Below are positions 1-12,434 of a DNA stretch of 64,000 bases, piece by piece. The position numbers and the translations under genes are program-made. The stretch lies in the NCBI GenBank assembly GCA_905160935.1, contig CAJHZI010000535.1:482001-546000 (forward strand), written 5' to 3'. The stretch comes from Enchytraeus crypticus (taxonomy: Eukaryota; Annelida; Clitellata; Enchytraeida; Enchytraeidae). Position 1 is the first letter of the stretch, and each line of letters starts with the position of its first letter. The notes under the pieces are model-generated. The model ran no database searches. It saw only the letters and a program-made list of their open reading frames with translations, and was not told where the DNA came from.

Positions 1-52
1 AATATAGCAAGAGAGATAGAGTAGAGAGAGAGAGAGATAGAGAGAGAGAAGA
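1..52. repeat. (GA)n-rich microsatellite
   Basis: Low-complexity GAGA/GATA tract at the window edge. No gene is visible. Confidence 0.8.
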
Positions 53-94
53 ACCTATTTAAAATTTAAATACGTTTAAACATAAATTTTTTGC

Positions 95-430
95 AATGCA
101 TGTGTATTACAGTTTTTTTGTTCGTGTAGTTGCACACATGACATACCGTATGTGCTACATAGTTTCCTTTCTTGGTTTCTGTTTTTGTAGTTTTCGTTAT
201 TTCCTTCATTCCTCTCCATGGTTATTAGTAATCGTTGCCGTTTGTTGGCGCATCGATTGCAGCCGGCGCGGATCTAAGAATAACCTTCCAACACCCTCGG
301 GATTTTTCCTTTCAAAGCTGTCAACACTCGGTCTTCCAAGGTGGTCGCCCACAAAGTACTAACCGGCGCGATGGAGCTTAACTTTGTTCAACTGAGGCGC
401 AGCTTAACCGAGTGGGCTAATCTCGCCCCG
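95..430 (+). repeat. Dispersed repeat family D, copy 1
   Basis: This stretch recurs at 7395-7575 (same strand) and 15808-16150 (opposite strand). The shared core reads WRIDCSRRG in one frame and contains the GC-rich block around GCATCGATTGCAGCC and AACCTTCCAACACC. The conserved reading frame in two copies (an 88-codon ORF here, 116 codons at 15814-16164) suggests an unidentified transposon remnant rather than a host gene. No known domain is recognised. Confidence 0.6.
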
Positions 431-1384
431 GTTACAGGACATTACAGTACAGTAGTAATTAATAAATTATAGACTCCAAAATTGAGGTATAAATATGCTC
501 GTTTACGTGACTAATCGATGATATTATAGATCTTTAGACGCAGACTTTAGATGTTTAGGTGTTTATGTTTATTTGGACGTCTCATGTGTTTTTATGGAAC
601 ATCTTTAACGGTTTCTATTTCTGATCGAAGTTATGTCTTTCAGGAGGCTCATTTACCGTATATACTATGATGAGCTTTTAGGCTTTTCCATAGTGGTTTT
701 ATTAGAAAGCGGAAAATGATATAGTTTATCAAGTTTTTTTTGGAAGAGCAATTTTATCTGTGACCGTATACAAGGTTGTATATTTAAAACATTACTAAAC
801 TTTGCTTAGAAGCTGTTGGCGAATTTTGGAATTTGAAATGGAAGAACTGCTCCATTTTTCTGAACCAAACTTCCGTTATCACCCAAAATAAACAAATACT
901 CTAAATGTTTAAGGATTTCCAACTAAATCGCCTGAGATTTCTTCCTGACACATTCCTAAACTTCCAGTAAAGCCTGATAATATTTTATACTCATATGTGA
1001 CCGTTTCTAGCAAGCCACCAATGATTCAGATTTATGACTGAAAATCCTCGAAATTTTACTGCTCTAAATTCTCCCTGATGAGGATATCAAATCATTCGAT
1101 CAATCAAACACTGCTGGAGCAAGATCCACCGATTTCCCTCATACATCCAGTCATTTATGGATGTTCGACCAGCAGGACATGATGGAAAACTTGACTTACT
1201 TAGCGTGGAGTATTAATGTACGGGTCGTCAGACATTTTCCGATATTTGAAGCTAAAAAAAGTTTTAAAAAAGTAAACATGCATTATAATGAATAATCAAC
1301 TATGTTGATATCTATCACTTTTAAAATCACATGTTTAATCCGTTAGGCAATTTAGACCATTTTCCGTATAACCAGTCCAGTGAA
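431..1384. other. Non-coding, nothing recognised
   Basis: AT-rich sequence without a supported ORF or clear repeat structure. Confidence 0.5.
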
Positions 1385-1440
1385 TGTCCAAGACTTTACT
1401 CTCAGATCAGCGCGGCCGGGATTCGAACCCACGAAGCTAA
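1385..1440 (-). repeat. tRNA-derived SINE fragment
   Basis: The reverse strand has a Pol III B-box-like GGGTTCGAATCCCGGCC followed by GCGCTGATCTGAG. No complete cloverleaf can be folded by eye, so this is called a SINE head rather than a tRNA gene. Confidence 0.4.
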
Positions 1441-1530
1441 TGAATATATCTAACAGTCAGCAACCAGATAAATCGTGTCTTAAAGTTTATTGTCTTACTT
1501 TATTTTCTTTCTAAATCAATAGTTATTTGT

Positions 1531-1645
1531 CAATGGAGTGATGTGGTCCATGATATGGTGTGGGGCAGAGAGGATTGGTGAAGGTCTATTAGTACTCTGA
1601 CCCTAGTTAAACTGGGATTCAAGAGAAGATGGTGATGATGATGAA
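1531..1645 (-). repeat. Dispersed repeat family A, copy 1 (with ATC/GAT tail)
   Basis: The reverse complement shares TTGAATCCCAGTTTAACTAG, then GGGTCGGGATACGAATAGACC, CTCTGTCCCA and CATATCATC with copies at 8297, 18712, 22850, 31557, 55688, 58194 and 61225. Each copy abuts an (ATC)n/(GAT)n microsatellite, as expected of a short element that mobilises with a simple-repeat tail. The autonomous partner is not visible. Confidence 0.65.
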
Positions 1646-4027
1646 TAATTATTAAAAAAGCAACACCTGATTTCAGGATTTAAAAACATTCCAAAGTATG
1701 AATATCTATAGCTTTACACATTTATTTGTTAAAATTTAGATATTGTAATGGCTATTTATTTGTAGCCGAATAAGTCGTGCTTTGGAAATTTATTATTCAA
1801 TCAGTTAATGGTGAATTCATAATTCATAAAATCGGGACTTGCCAATGCGTATGTAGATAGGATCACGTGACGTGCAGCACCGAGAGATTGTAGCTGTTAG
1901 ACGAGACACTGAGGACAAGTTAACTGATACTTATTTTATATGAGTTTACGGTATAAAATACATTTGGCATAGTTGAAAACTTTCTTTACTCCTTTGCTTG
2001 ATTATAAATGAACTAAATTATTTTAGCTGGACTGAAACAACATGACGTTCATGTTTAATTATCCGAAAATAAAGTAACATATTCTGTTGTAATAAAGCAA
2101 GGCAATTAAGTTGAATTAATTAATGATCATCAATGAGCAAGAGCTCATATACTTTTCTTTGAAATAAGTGAAAGTGCTTAGTTCATAATTAGTATAATTA
2201 TATAATTAATCAGATTAATGACTGATCTATGAAGAGTTGATGCGCCAAAGCGATAACTCCGATAACCCGCTCGCATCTACCATTCTACATCTACATATAT
2301 TCTCTACATCAGCAGTGACACATCTCCGGTCGGTATAATATCCTTCTCTTTTAAATATCTATAGCGACAAATATCAATACATACGGAAGCAAGTCAGCAA
2401 GGATTCATTTAAAGCAAACCAATGTGTCATGACAGAAGTAAACAAGGTCTATAGTCATCAGAACCAAATTTATCGAGCAAGTCACAATGAGAATTAGTTC
2501 AACGAAATTAAATAAAACTATAAAAAACTACTTGTAATTTTACCAGTAATATGTATTAATTTCTCTGTTATTAGGGGTGTTTTATGCAGCACTGGATTCA
2601 TAAGTTCGTGTTGGGATTAATCACATGACTATCATATGACTAGAATAATAACTGGCTCACAAAAAGTAAGATATTAAATGACAGTTAAATAGTCAGTTTA
2701 GAAGATGAAGGTTTCTAAAATGTTAACATTTTAATATCTTGTCAATAAAATTTATGGTTTCAGCTCAGATCTCATCTGACAAATAGTTAACTTATCAATT
2801 AATCTATCAATAAGTATTATATATTTATAATGCGCAGCTCTATGCTAAATGCCTCAGTAGCGCTGAATGGATACTGAACCGTAAAGGTCAAGTAGTCTGG
2901 TGGTATAAAGCCACAATCAGTGTATAAATTATGTCTGGTGATATAAAGCCACGTGACTAGAATTCTGAAAAATTTGGAGTATGAGCGATCAATTGGTCTA
3001 AATCACATAAATCATCACCATGTGGCTACAAGTCTCTTCACTGTGATATTAACGATGTACATGTTTATTAAATACTTTGTAAGTTTGGCATTGCTGTAGG
3101 AGAATATAGTCTGACTCTTGGAGCGCATTGTTGATAGTATTTAGTTATTTCCATGTCAGAGCCCAAGGATAACTTGTGATTGGATCAGTGATCGCGAAAT
3201 GAAAAAGCGAAAATATCGGAAAAAGGCGATTTTTTGATCGTCAAACTAATAAAAGACATTCACAAAGCAATACTAGTTCAGTGAATATGTGCTGTAGAAT
3301 TTGCATAATACCCTCTATACATAACAATAGTGTAATTTATATTACATGCATATGTACAGAGTGATCAGAATTCCAGGTTTATGTAACACTTAAATGGAAT
3401 TAAATATTTAAGTTGTTTGTTATTATTATTATTTTTTTAATTTTTGCAGAAAGCTTGGTATAGTAAAATCGTATGTTGTAACGGTAGATGTTAAGTTTTA
3501 AGTTATTATTCTCTACTGACGTTTTAAAAAGGGAACTTACATAATTAAAATTTACAAGCATAATATTCAAAAAGAAATTTTTTAAAATGAAATGTCACTG
3601 TCGAGATCAATAAACGATCAAAATTAAAATAAGCAAAGTCTTGACTTATTTGTCCTTGTGCTTAGAGTGTTTATTTAAGTGTGTTTGCCTAATTGTTTCA
3701 GTAATTAGCTAGCTAAAACATGTTGCATTATCCTTTTATTCGATGCGCGATAATTTAAGATTTATGGACTTAGGGATTGGTTATATTAAAAATTGATTTA
3801 CGTGACAAAGTTTCATATACACGGGTTTCTAGAAAATTGGAATATTTAGCATTTATTGACATCTATAAAGTAATGGTACACTTTTATACTATTCTTGATG
3901 TAGGCCTATGCATTAATTTACTTTCAGTTGGGCCTATCAGTACTTTCTCGTTAAACAGAGAATCATATGTTTTATACTAAGAATGCTTTTCACGATTCTC
4001 AGTAAAACATAGGTATACATGTAAGTT

Positions 4028-4028
<1 letters not shown>
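1646..4028. other. Non-coding, nothing recognised
   Basis: AT-rich. Short ORFs (for example 3777-3980) have no recognisable domain and are consistent with chance. Confidence 0.5.

Positions 4029-4030
<2 letters not shown>

Positions 4031-4083
<53 letters not shown>
4031..4083. repeat. (TA)n microsatellite
   Basis: Uninterrupted TA dinucleotides. Confidence 0.95.
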
Positions 4084-4088
<5 letters not shown>

Positions 4089-5119
4089 AGTTCTATTATA
4101 GTATATAGATGCAACGAGTTCAATCTACCACATAAAGTCGTTTTACTTCAAAGCTTTTGATAGTATTAGTGCAATATATAAATTGGTTAAAGAGGACGAG
4201 GGAAGTCCTGAGTACTGATCGAGGCGGGAGTGTACAGAGGTCAAAACTGATACAGAGCAGAGACAGAATAGTCTGATCTGTAATGTCACGTGACCGAAGC
4301 GAGGGGGAAATTGTACGACACCCTTGACAAATAAAACATCGAATAAACCACCATAAGTTTGTCTCTCTGTATAATGTGTTTGTAATCGTTTGTGGACGTC
4401 CCTGACATCATCTCTGGACGCGGAAACGGACGTTATACCTTTATTAATATTATTATTATTATTATTAATATGTAATTTGTTTGTAATGAGTTTCTTTGTT
4501 TGTAAATTGTAACGTGTTTCGTCTTTGCAATGATGTTTGCAGTGAGTACCTTGTGCATAGTTTATATGCGTAGTTTGTAACTATTCTCTTTGTAATGATC
4601 CTCTTAATTCAATTCTATTTAATAAGAACATCAAAGATGATCATTCAACCCTGTTTAGTTAACACACACAACATACAAACAAGCAAATGCAACAGGAATA
4701 AACACAAACTAAATGAGAACTATGGGGTACTTAGAGAAAAATATGATAAATATTGATAGTAGGTGAACTTGTGCATAAAAAATAGGCAGGGTTAAATTTT
4801 TAAATTGAAATTAAAAAATAATATAATAAAAATAAAAGAAGAAGAAGAATGATTCTCTTAATAAGTTGTGATTTAGAGATTGTGTAATGCTTATGTAGAA
4901 GGTCCTTTTCTCCTAAATTCTTCGGCTTAGAAATTTAACCCGGCTTCTCCTCCTAACTTGATACATTTTCGTTTTTAATACAATTCCCGAATGTTTTTCG
5001 TTTTTCATTTAAATTATTTTGGTTCAATATATTTTAGAAATGATATTACTAGTTGAATGGAGATGGATTCGCTACGGATTATATAATAATATCCTCCAGT
5101 GATATCAGTCTGTTCTGTG
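4084..5119. other. Non-coding; short ATT microsatellite at 4440-4470
   Basis: AT-rich sequence with a short (ATT)n run. No supported gene. Confidence 0.5.
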
Positions 5120-5121
5120 GA

Positions 5122-5212
5122 GGGATATGGCGTAATGGGTAAAATGTTCGCCTCGCATGCAAGTGGCTTGGGTTCCAAGCCCAGGTCAGTCTACGCGCTA
5201 AGCCAATATATA
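5122..5212 (+). repeat. tRNA-derived SINE-like segment
   Basis: An A-box-like TGGCGTAATGGGTAAAA and a B-box-like GGGTTCCAAGCCC lie about 35 bases apart. The acceptor and anticodon stems do not pair convincingly, so this is a tRNA-derived repeat head rather than a functional tRNA. Confidence 0.45.
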
Positions 5213-7394
5213 TTATTTCACAAACTTGGATATTGTCCGCAGAGTAGAACCTATTAGTCGACCGAATTTCACATTGAATTTACAGAATCTCGGTCATACT
5301 CGTTTCAACAGCAACCCGTAACACAGGCAACAGTCAACTGATACTTAAACAATGGCGGAACGAGTTTAAAATACGCTATGAAGAAATCTGCTTTAGATGT
5401 TACTGACAGTGCAAGCAGACAATGTGGAAAACTGCAAATTATTGGGTAGTTAAGTTGACATGGAATTCGACGTTCAACCAGCCTAGTTATTACTGATGAT
5501 GCTTTACTTCTTTGCAGAAATTAAGGTGTTCAATTGGCAGAGAATGTCTCAAATGTAGGCCTCTAAATTAGCGTCAAGTAGTAAAGTAATTGCTCTTATA
5601 GCTGTCGATTTAAGTTTCCGAATCCCAACTCTAGAATCTTGCCATATATCTTATTTTGTATGTTCATATTTTGATTAGCTTAGATGCACCAATCTGATAC
5701 GATGCACTGCCTTTGCCTTTCGGTTCTCTTGATGTGTATGATCTTTACTTCATCGGTCATTTACTAGAAATAGTGAAATAAAGTGCAAAATAATTGAATA
5801 ATAGTAATAATAAACGTTTTTATCAAAACTCGGATTCTTTGCACTCGGGGGGTAATGGAAAAACAAATAATAGTAATAATAATACATATATTAATATATG
5901 TCTTACATATCATGTACGATGCAGAATATACAAAACTTAGAGGCTGATTAATAAGTATATATATGCTTAATGTTACACATTTTTAAGGGCCTTGGCAATA
6001 TGCAAGTTTTTAGAAATAAATAAAAGAGCTGCGGAGTAAAATTATTGCCTCAACTAATAACGTTTATACGTGTACTTTAACATTAAGTCACGTCGAATTG
6101 TCAAGACTTTTGAATGAAAAAACGCATAAATTATTTACGTTATTTCTATGGAAATGCTGTCTAGAGCTGCATCAAACAGCGATTGATGACACTGTCCTTC
6201 ACCTTTATCAACTCCATGTGAAAGGTGACGTCATGATTTGTCACCAGTTCTCTTTGAAGTTCTCGTAATGGAGACAAATGATTAATTTAGAAGGTCTGAT
6301 ATTTTTCGAGGAGAATAAATTTGATAAGATGCAGGAAAAACCACTACAACTTTTTTGTCTTTCTTCTTAGCTTTCAACTGTGACATGAATCTGCATGTTT
6401 AATGTTCTCAATTGGTTGAAATATTCTGCCATTGATAAACGCGATATGATTTAAAGTTTACTCTGAAATCGAGACTAGTAGACAAAGTTTGTTACCAAAA
6501 ATCAACGAACTGAATTTTATTCAATTAAGAGAGCATTAATGTGCTGTAATTTTGTACAAAGACAATAACAACAACATTTACTGCTTAGTAGGGTTAGGGC
6601 AAACCAGGGAAGTTAATATTTTGTTAAATTAAATTCTTTTTAGAAATTACGCTGTTTAATCAACCCAATTGCATCATTACTATGCAAGCTACTATACAAC
6701 ATTATTGCTATTACTATTGTGCGACGCAAATGAGTTAAAGAAGCAGCTAATTTTCATTGCTAAGCTTAAGTAATACTTACTTAAATATGTCGATATATTA
6801 AGTTTATAATAAAAATTATAATAAAATTGGACACAAATCAGATGCGTAAACTTAATGAAAATGTGTGTATCAAGTGTAGCAAATGTAAATGAATTATGAT
6901 AAAATAGAAACATTAACGGGCATTGGATTGTAGGTTAATGCACTCTGAAAATCTACATGGGCTGAACACGCTCGAATAGAGAGATATACACAAGAAATAA
7001 AGCACTTAAACTAAAATAATTGACGAGATGGAGAAAGCTGGATGCGCCAGCGGTGTCGATCTAGAAATAAAGACAATCGTCGAAAAGAATTCGAATGGGT
7101 TAAGACGCAGAAGTCGAGGCTATAATTCAAGACTCAAATAAGGGTTGCCTTCTCGAGGGAGTGATTATTTTAACTCCTGGTTGAGGTTATAAACGTGCGT
7201 GGGCCTCGAAATCTTCTTTTACTGTTTACTCTTTATTCTCTCAATCACTCAGCCCACATAATACACCAGTTGCTCCATTGATCCTCCTTCAAATATCAAC
7301 AGTCAACTCCAACGCCACGTATAGGAGTTAAATGGAAGTAGATTATACGGTCAGGAAATGGTTAGCTTAAATCTATGATCAAAAAGTCTACAAT
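5213..7394. other. Non-coding, nothing recognised
   Basis: No supported ORF. The minus-strand ORF at 6692-6913 is a chance AT-rich frame. Confidence 0.5.
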
Positions 7395-7575
7395 TTCGCC
7401 TTTTTGTTTTTGTTCGTATATTTTCACAGTTGACAATCGTATGCGTTGCACAGTCTCCTTGCTTATTTCTGTATTTGTAGTTTTTCTATATTTTCTCCTG
7501 CCTAACCATTGTTATTATTAAAAGCTGCCTTCGATAGTGCACTGAATGTAGTCTGCTCGGATTTATGAATAACCT
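7395..7575 (+). repeat. Dispersed repeat family D, copy 2 (degenerate)
   Basis: Shares TTTCTGTATTTGTAG, the CCATTGTTATTATTA block and TTTATGAATAACCTC with the copies at 95-430 and 15808-16150. It is more diverged and has lost the open frame. Confidence 0.5.
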
Positions 7576-8295
7576 CTAGCTAAAATAATTAAGTAATACA
7601 ATAAAAATAAATAAAAATAATATTTACAAAAATTAAATAATATAATATAAGTCATATTTCCAAAAGTCTAATTGACTTATATTATCCAGCTCAGTTTATG
7701 GCGCGTGAGTTAAGATGTCTCAATATTATCAACTCATAGTAAGCCTTGTGTCATAGACTGATGATGAATTCCTGATACATTGATACATTGATACATTAGA
7801 TACATTGATTCCTGATGTTATTCATAGTGAAACCCGACGGTAATTAGATTAAGCAGCTTTCATTATTGTTATAAATTTTATCCCAGCTTCGGATGGACTA
7901 ATGAAGTATCAGTGCATTTTTATTATTAGTTTGCTATGTAAAAGATGAACATGGCTGTATTTACACGATAGCTGTTTTGTGTAGAGATTTTGTTGAAAAC
8001 AATTGCGTGCATTACAAGTATTAAAAAGGAAGATGATCCCATTCTGTTCGGAAGATTCCCTGCAGTTCGCCATAACCCTCAAATAAACGTCTCAGTTTAG
8101 ATTGATTAATTGAGTGGTCGTGTGAGAATTAACTTTTAAATGTAAAACCTCTTCATCAATTCGTCGTAACTGAAAACTTATGCATGTGTGATTTATTCAA
8201 AGTAATATCAGTGTATAGGTAAACTTTGTGCATACACTTCTAAAAGTCGACTTTAAAAGTTAGGCCTTATATTATACAGCAATTATTTATTTAAG

Positions 8296-8296
<1 letters not shown>
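7576..8296. other. Non-coding; short GATACATT tandem at 7773-7808
   Basis: Four near-copies of a GATACATT-type unit. Otherwise nothing recognised. Confidence 0.5.
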
Positions 8297-8332
<36 letters not shown>

Positions 8333-8615
8333 AATCATCATCATCATCATCATCATCATAATCATAATCATCTTCAATCCCCGTTTAATTAGGGTCGGGA
8401 TACGAATGGACCTTCTACACTCCTCATTGTCCCATTTCGTATCAAAAGCTCTTCCATTCGTTTTAGAAAATTTTGTAGCAATTTCTGGAGCCTAGGCATT
8501 CACCAACCGAATGCCCTTTCTGTCCTTGGTTTGGATCTTAGTGATTTAGTCGCCTTCTACGACACCTGAAGTCACCGGTTGGTCCTTTCTTCAAACAACC
8601 CGGACACAACACAGG
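8297..8615 (+). repeat. Dispersed repeat family A, copy 2 (long)
   Basis: An (ATC)n microsatellite is followed by the family A body (GGGTCGGGATACGAATGGACC) and a longer 3' part with CACCAACCGAATGCCC, TTTGGATCTTAG and CCGGACACAACACAGGG. That 3' part recurs at 22850-23095 and 61225-61480. The coincident minus-strand ORF (8538-8762) is a by-product of the repeat. Confidence 0.65.
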
Positions 8616-9044
8616 GAATAAATTATTTAAATATGCTGAAATTGTTGCTTCTAGTAAAATTTCAGAAGATGGAAAAATGTATACTTTTGTTACAATTTCG
8701 CTTTTCTTGCATAAAAAATTGAAAAATAAAAAATAAATGTTTATGCATTTTAGACTATGCACTTAATTAAGTTTGGAATTGTTAATATCACTTGGAAATG
8801 ACATAAAATTAATTAGTCCTAAGGAGAAGAAGTTATTTGCTAATTCTTTTGTGAGTAATTAATTATCTCTCAGGAACTACAACTTGGCGTGGTAATTAGT
8901 TGATAGCTTTATTTTCATAGTTTGATTTTTCTGCCATCCCTACTGTTGCATCCAATCTATTTTCTTGCGAAATACTTTAAATATTTTTATTTGTTTATTA
9001 AAAAGATTCATGTGCTTCCGTATAAGAAAGAATATAAGGTAAAA
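8616..9044. other. Non-coding, nothing recognised
   Basis: No supported ORF or repeat. Confidence 0.5.
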
Positions 9045-9195
9045 GAGTTAGATGAAGACCAAGACATGGGCTGTTGGATGATCTGATAACAAATTCATAT
9101 ATAAAGATGAAAAGGAAGACTGAGGATAGAATTTGTTGGAATAGCTATATTCCATGGACCTGCCGTTAGGCAGTGCACATGAAGAAGACTGTATA
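9045..9195 (+). mobile_element. LINE-like retrotransposon 3' remnant (family E)
   Basis: Three-frame reading gives a degraded R-P-R-x-x-M-L-D-D-L-I ... K-E-D-R ... W-x-S-Y pattern. This is the arrangement seen at the C-terminus of many non-LTR retrotransposon reverse transcriptases (GRPRxxWxDDI...WR). Related copies lie at 62335-62475 (+) and 18413-18545, 20013-20235 and 26296-26520 (all -). Stops and frameshifts show it is dead. Confidence 0.5.
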
Positions 9196-9289
9196 GTTCA
9201 TCCGTACTTCGGGTCGAATATATCATTTTTTGTAATACACCTATTCCTTATCGAAATTAACTTAAATTTGCTTTGAATGGCATAGCATA

Positions 9290-9490
9290 ACTACCGCGCC
9301 AAAGCTTGCGCATCTTTTTCTAATAAAACGCGCCGCGGACAGTTTTCCCGCTCTCAACGCTCTAGGGGCGATTGTGTGGTTTCCGCTGATAGATATGATA
9401 GGATCACCACGGTTCATTTATCCGCTCTCCCGGCAAATCTCGGCGCCACTGGTAGTACTATTCGCTATTGTTGCGCAGCGGGATATTGAG
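9290..9490. other. CpG-rich patch
   Basis: About 200 bases with many CpG dinucleotides (ACGCGCCGCGG, CGGCAAATCTCGGCGCC) in an otherwise CpG-poor, AT-rich region. The 125-codon ORF over it (9374-9751) has no recognisable domain. It could be a promoter/CpG remnant or a young insertion. Confidence 0.35.
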
Positions 9491-10009
9491 CGTAAAACGA
9501 CTGCCATCCATTTTGATGTCACCTTCGCAAACGATTTTATTAGCGCTTTTACAAATATTGAACAAACTTTCGACTGTCTTTGTTCAACGCACGTTTATCG
9601 TCAAGTAATCATATTTATTAAACTAATTTTTAGACATGATAAGGAGAACGATGCGATATTTGTCAAGTTGCTCAACATGACTAATGCAGAGAATAGGGAA
9701 TGTCATAAAGAATATCATATCATGAAGGAATATCAAGAAGGAATATCATGAAAGAATATCAAGAATAACATGATCCATTCAGCTATTGTAAGACTATATG
9801 ACGTTAAAATTTCAATATTGGCATTTTTTGCACCAATTATTAAGTTATGATTCAATGGCTTTATACATACATGTAAAATGGCTTTATATATGAAATATAC
9901 ATATTAACACAAGCCATAGTCATATCATTTGAAAAATATATGTAACTATCATTTTACACAAGCACTTAGATGTAGAGACATTTACTAATTTTAAAAATGT
10001 CAATATATC

Positions 10010-10215
10010 AATATGGTATGTATTGCTTATTGTATTGTATGTCATTATGTATTATATTTTGTATTTAAGTTCTAATTGTATTTTGTATTGCATTGTGTAT
10101 TGTACTTTTTGTACTGCATTTTTAATGTCTTTTATATGGTATTGTTTATTAAATTTTGTATTATGTTTTACTATGTATTGTGCTGTGAATTGTATTACGA
10201 ATTGTATTCATAAAC
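10010..10215. repeat. Degenerate TGTATT-type simple repeat
   Basis: Dense repetition of TGTATT/TTGTATTGTA units over about 200 bases. It creates a spurious 79-codon ORF. Confidence 0.7.
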
Positions 10216-10969
10216 GGCTATTTGCATACGGTTATAATCTGACAATGAATAAGGATTACTAGTACTATTTTTTTGCGAATGAATTAACTTGTTGATTGAT
10301 AGAGTGCCCTTTAATGAGTGTTATAGCAGACTGAGGGTAGGCATATAATGTTATGTAGATTGGGACTACCATTTGGCAGAGCAGTCGAGACAGAGATTGA
10401 GAGAGAGAGAGAGAGAGAGGGAGATAGACTTAAACTATTGAACCTGTATTAAAATGGCTCAAAAATATTATGGTCACTGTTTATGAAACTCTCGCAAATG
10501 TTATAGCAGATGGTGCAAAATTGTACTTCGGATATATTTTGTATTACCGCTTAGCTTTCGTTATGTTCCAATGAAGACTATCATTGGCGTAACCACCGGG
10601 GGAACAGGGGGACACGTCCCTCAGAATTTAAGCTGGGTGACATGTATGCAAATCCCCCCAGAATTTAGGCTCAAATATACATACTTTGTGTAAGAAATTG
10701 TGCGTAGTTTCAATATCGCTCAATAACTGCATGTGTAATATTACTAGCATTTATAGAGCCGTGCTGTAGATTGAGTGGTAAACTGATACGCTTCCATGAT
10801 ATTAATTATTGACATCTGTAGTTGTACTGTGTAAGCTCGGCCATACTCCTGTATATTGTCACATACTTTAGTAGTATATGGAAGACTATAGGTCTGAGCG
10901 GCCGATGTTAAGTGAGTGTGACGAAACATGGGAGAGTGCCAACTTGCCGAGCTAAGCGGGGTGAAACTG
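10216..10969. other. Non-coding; (GA)n at 10398-10420
   Basis: A short GA microsatellite and a G-tract-rich stretch near 10575-10670. No supported gene. Confidence 0.5.
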
Positions 10970-11914
10970 CAGGGTGAGTAAAAAAGGGATAACACCTACA
11001 AAAAGTTTGAATATCTCAGGCTATTGCTAATATTTTCAAATCAAACTTTTACCAATTACTAAGGGACTAATTTGTGATGGGGTGGCAAATTTTCATACAT
11101 TTTAATCTATAGATTGGCCAGTTATACAAGTTTCAGCAGAGCAATCCCTCATTTTTACTTAAAATGGCGTTTGCTACAAACGGTAAAGCCAAATTGCACT
11201 TCATTGGCGAGAAGGAAAATGTGAACGTTCACTATTACGTCAATAATTTATTTCCCAAGCTGTTTGAAGATTGCAATGCTCTTCTACAAAATGGTTTCAT
11301 CTTTCAGCAGGATGGTGCTGCGGCGCATGCATCTCGCCATGCACAGGAATGAATCAGAGAGAGAAATCCGCATTTCATCAAGAAGAGTGAATGGTCTCCA
11401 AACCCTCCAGATCAAAATCCTCTGGATTACCACGTCTGGAGAACCATGCTGCATCTCTATCAGAAACACCAGTCGAAGCCTAAAAACAAGACAGAACTGC
11501 AGGAAGTGCTACCTACCATCAATTTGAGAGAGACTGCCCCAAACTGGAATCAACAAGGCTATCCTAGCGTTCCGAAATCTGCTGTAGTTCTGAAAAGCAT
11601 CTGGAGGAAAGCATATCGAATGGGCAGCAATTCTAGCAGATACGACTGGTTCTTTCTGAATCATAACAACGACCCTTTTCAGGATCAAAAAATAAAGTTA
11701 AATATTATTTTATTTACATTACATCCAAAAAAGGTAGGTTGCTCTGCTGAAACTTTCATAACTGGCCAATCTAGGCATCAATGGATAAGAATTGGCTACC
11801 TTATCACAAATTAGTCCTTTAGTAATTGGTACAAGTTTGTTTCGACAAATACTAACAATAGCCTGAGATATTCAAACTTTTTAAAGGTGTTATCACTTTT
11901 TTTTACTCACCCTA
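10970..11914 (+). mobile_element. Mariner-like element with long TIRs, non-autonomous, copy 1
   Basis: Both ends start AGGGTGAGTAAAAAA and continue as an inverted repeat of roughly 190 bp containing TTTGAATATCTCAGGCTATT and ACCAATTACTAA. Between them is only the C-terminal part of a transposase. The same structure occurs at 32533-33280. The large TIRs and missing transposase N-terminus show a deletion derivative that could only have been moved by a full-length relative elsewhere. Confidence 0.8.
11164..11510 (+). pseudogene. Mariner/Tc1-type transposase C-terminal fragment
   Basis: The fragment carries the second catalytic Asp in FQQDGAAAH and the third in DQNPLDYHVW, with 37 residues between them as in DD37D mariner relatives. 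Compared with the copy at 32759-33094, a TGG codon has become TGA at 11350-11352, breaking the frame; it continues after the stop to about 11510. The DNA-binding N-terminus and first Asp are absent. It is inactive. Confidence 0.8.
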
Positions 11915-12307
11915 TATATTAGACTACCTAGAAATTGCGGTTGCATAGGCCTATTATATCTTGAGAGGTCAACTTAACAACCATCAGTAGATGCTCTGAA
12001 AAATGTGCATAAATGTTTAGTTTATAGAGTTTGTTACAGTATAAATTCATAGACAGTAAACCAAGTTCTGCATAATTGCATCATGGATAACTTTCTGCTA
12101 AAGACCAAGAAGCCACGTCTGGTAAGAATTAATATATTACTAATTTCGATTTGGAATTCTGAAAGTTGTAAATGCAATTTCATAGTATCATTCAGAGTTT
12201 TGTTAGAAAATCTAAAATCTCGAGGAATTTTGCGCACGACGCAGCTTCTACCGTTGCAGGGCAAGGCCACTGCCAGTGATCGATTTTTGAAAGGTAAAAG
12301 CTGATAA
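11915..12307. other. Non-coding, nothing recognised
   Basis: Overlapping short ORFs at 12034-12304 lie on both strands and have no recognisable domain. Confidence 0.5.
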
Positions 12308-12434
12308 AGGTAATGTTAACGTCAGTTTCCTCCATCTAAAGCGATGTCAGTGACGGGCTAGCCCAGGATTTGAACCCCTCACACACTGATCCGCGGTCGA
12401 GTACCTTATCGACATCGCCACTGGCTCCAGCCAG
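12308..12434 (-). repeat. tRNA-derived SINE family B, copy
   Basis: The reverse complement reads GCTGGAGCCAGTGGCGATGT, then an A-box-like TGGCGATGTCGATAAGG, a B box GGGGTTCAAATCCTGG, and a tail with TGACGTTAACATTA. At least seven copies occur in the window. The internal Pol III promoter boxes identify a SINE. Confidence 0.75.

Noticed and set aside
5122..5212. Functional tRNA gene
   Set aside because: A and B boxes are present but the acceptor and anticodon stems do not pair; best seen as a tRNA-derived repeat.
9374..9751. 125-codon ORF as a host gene
   Set aside because: No domain, no splice or promoter context, and the 3' part is a GAATATCA tandem.
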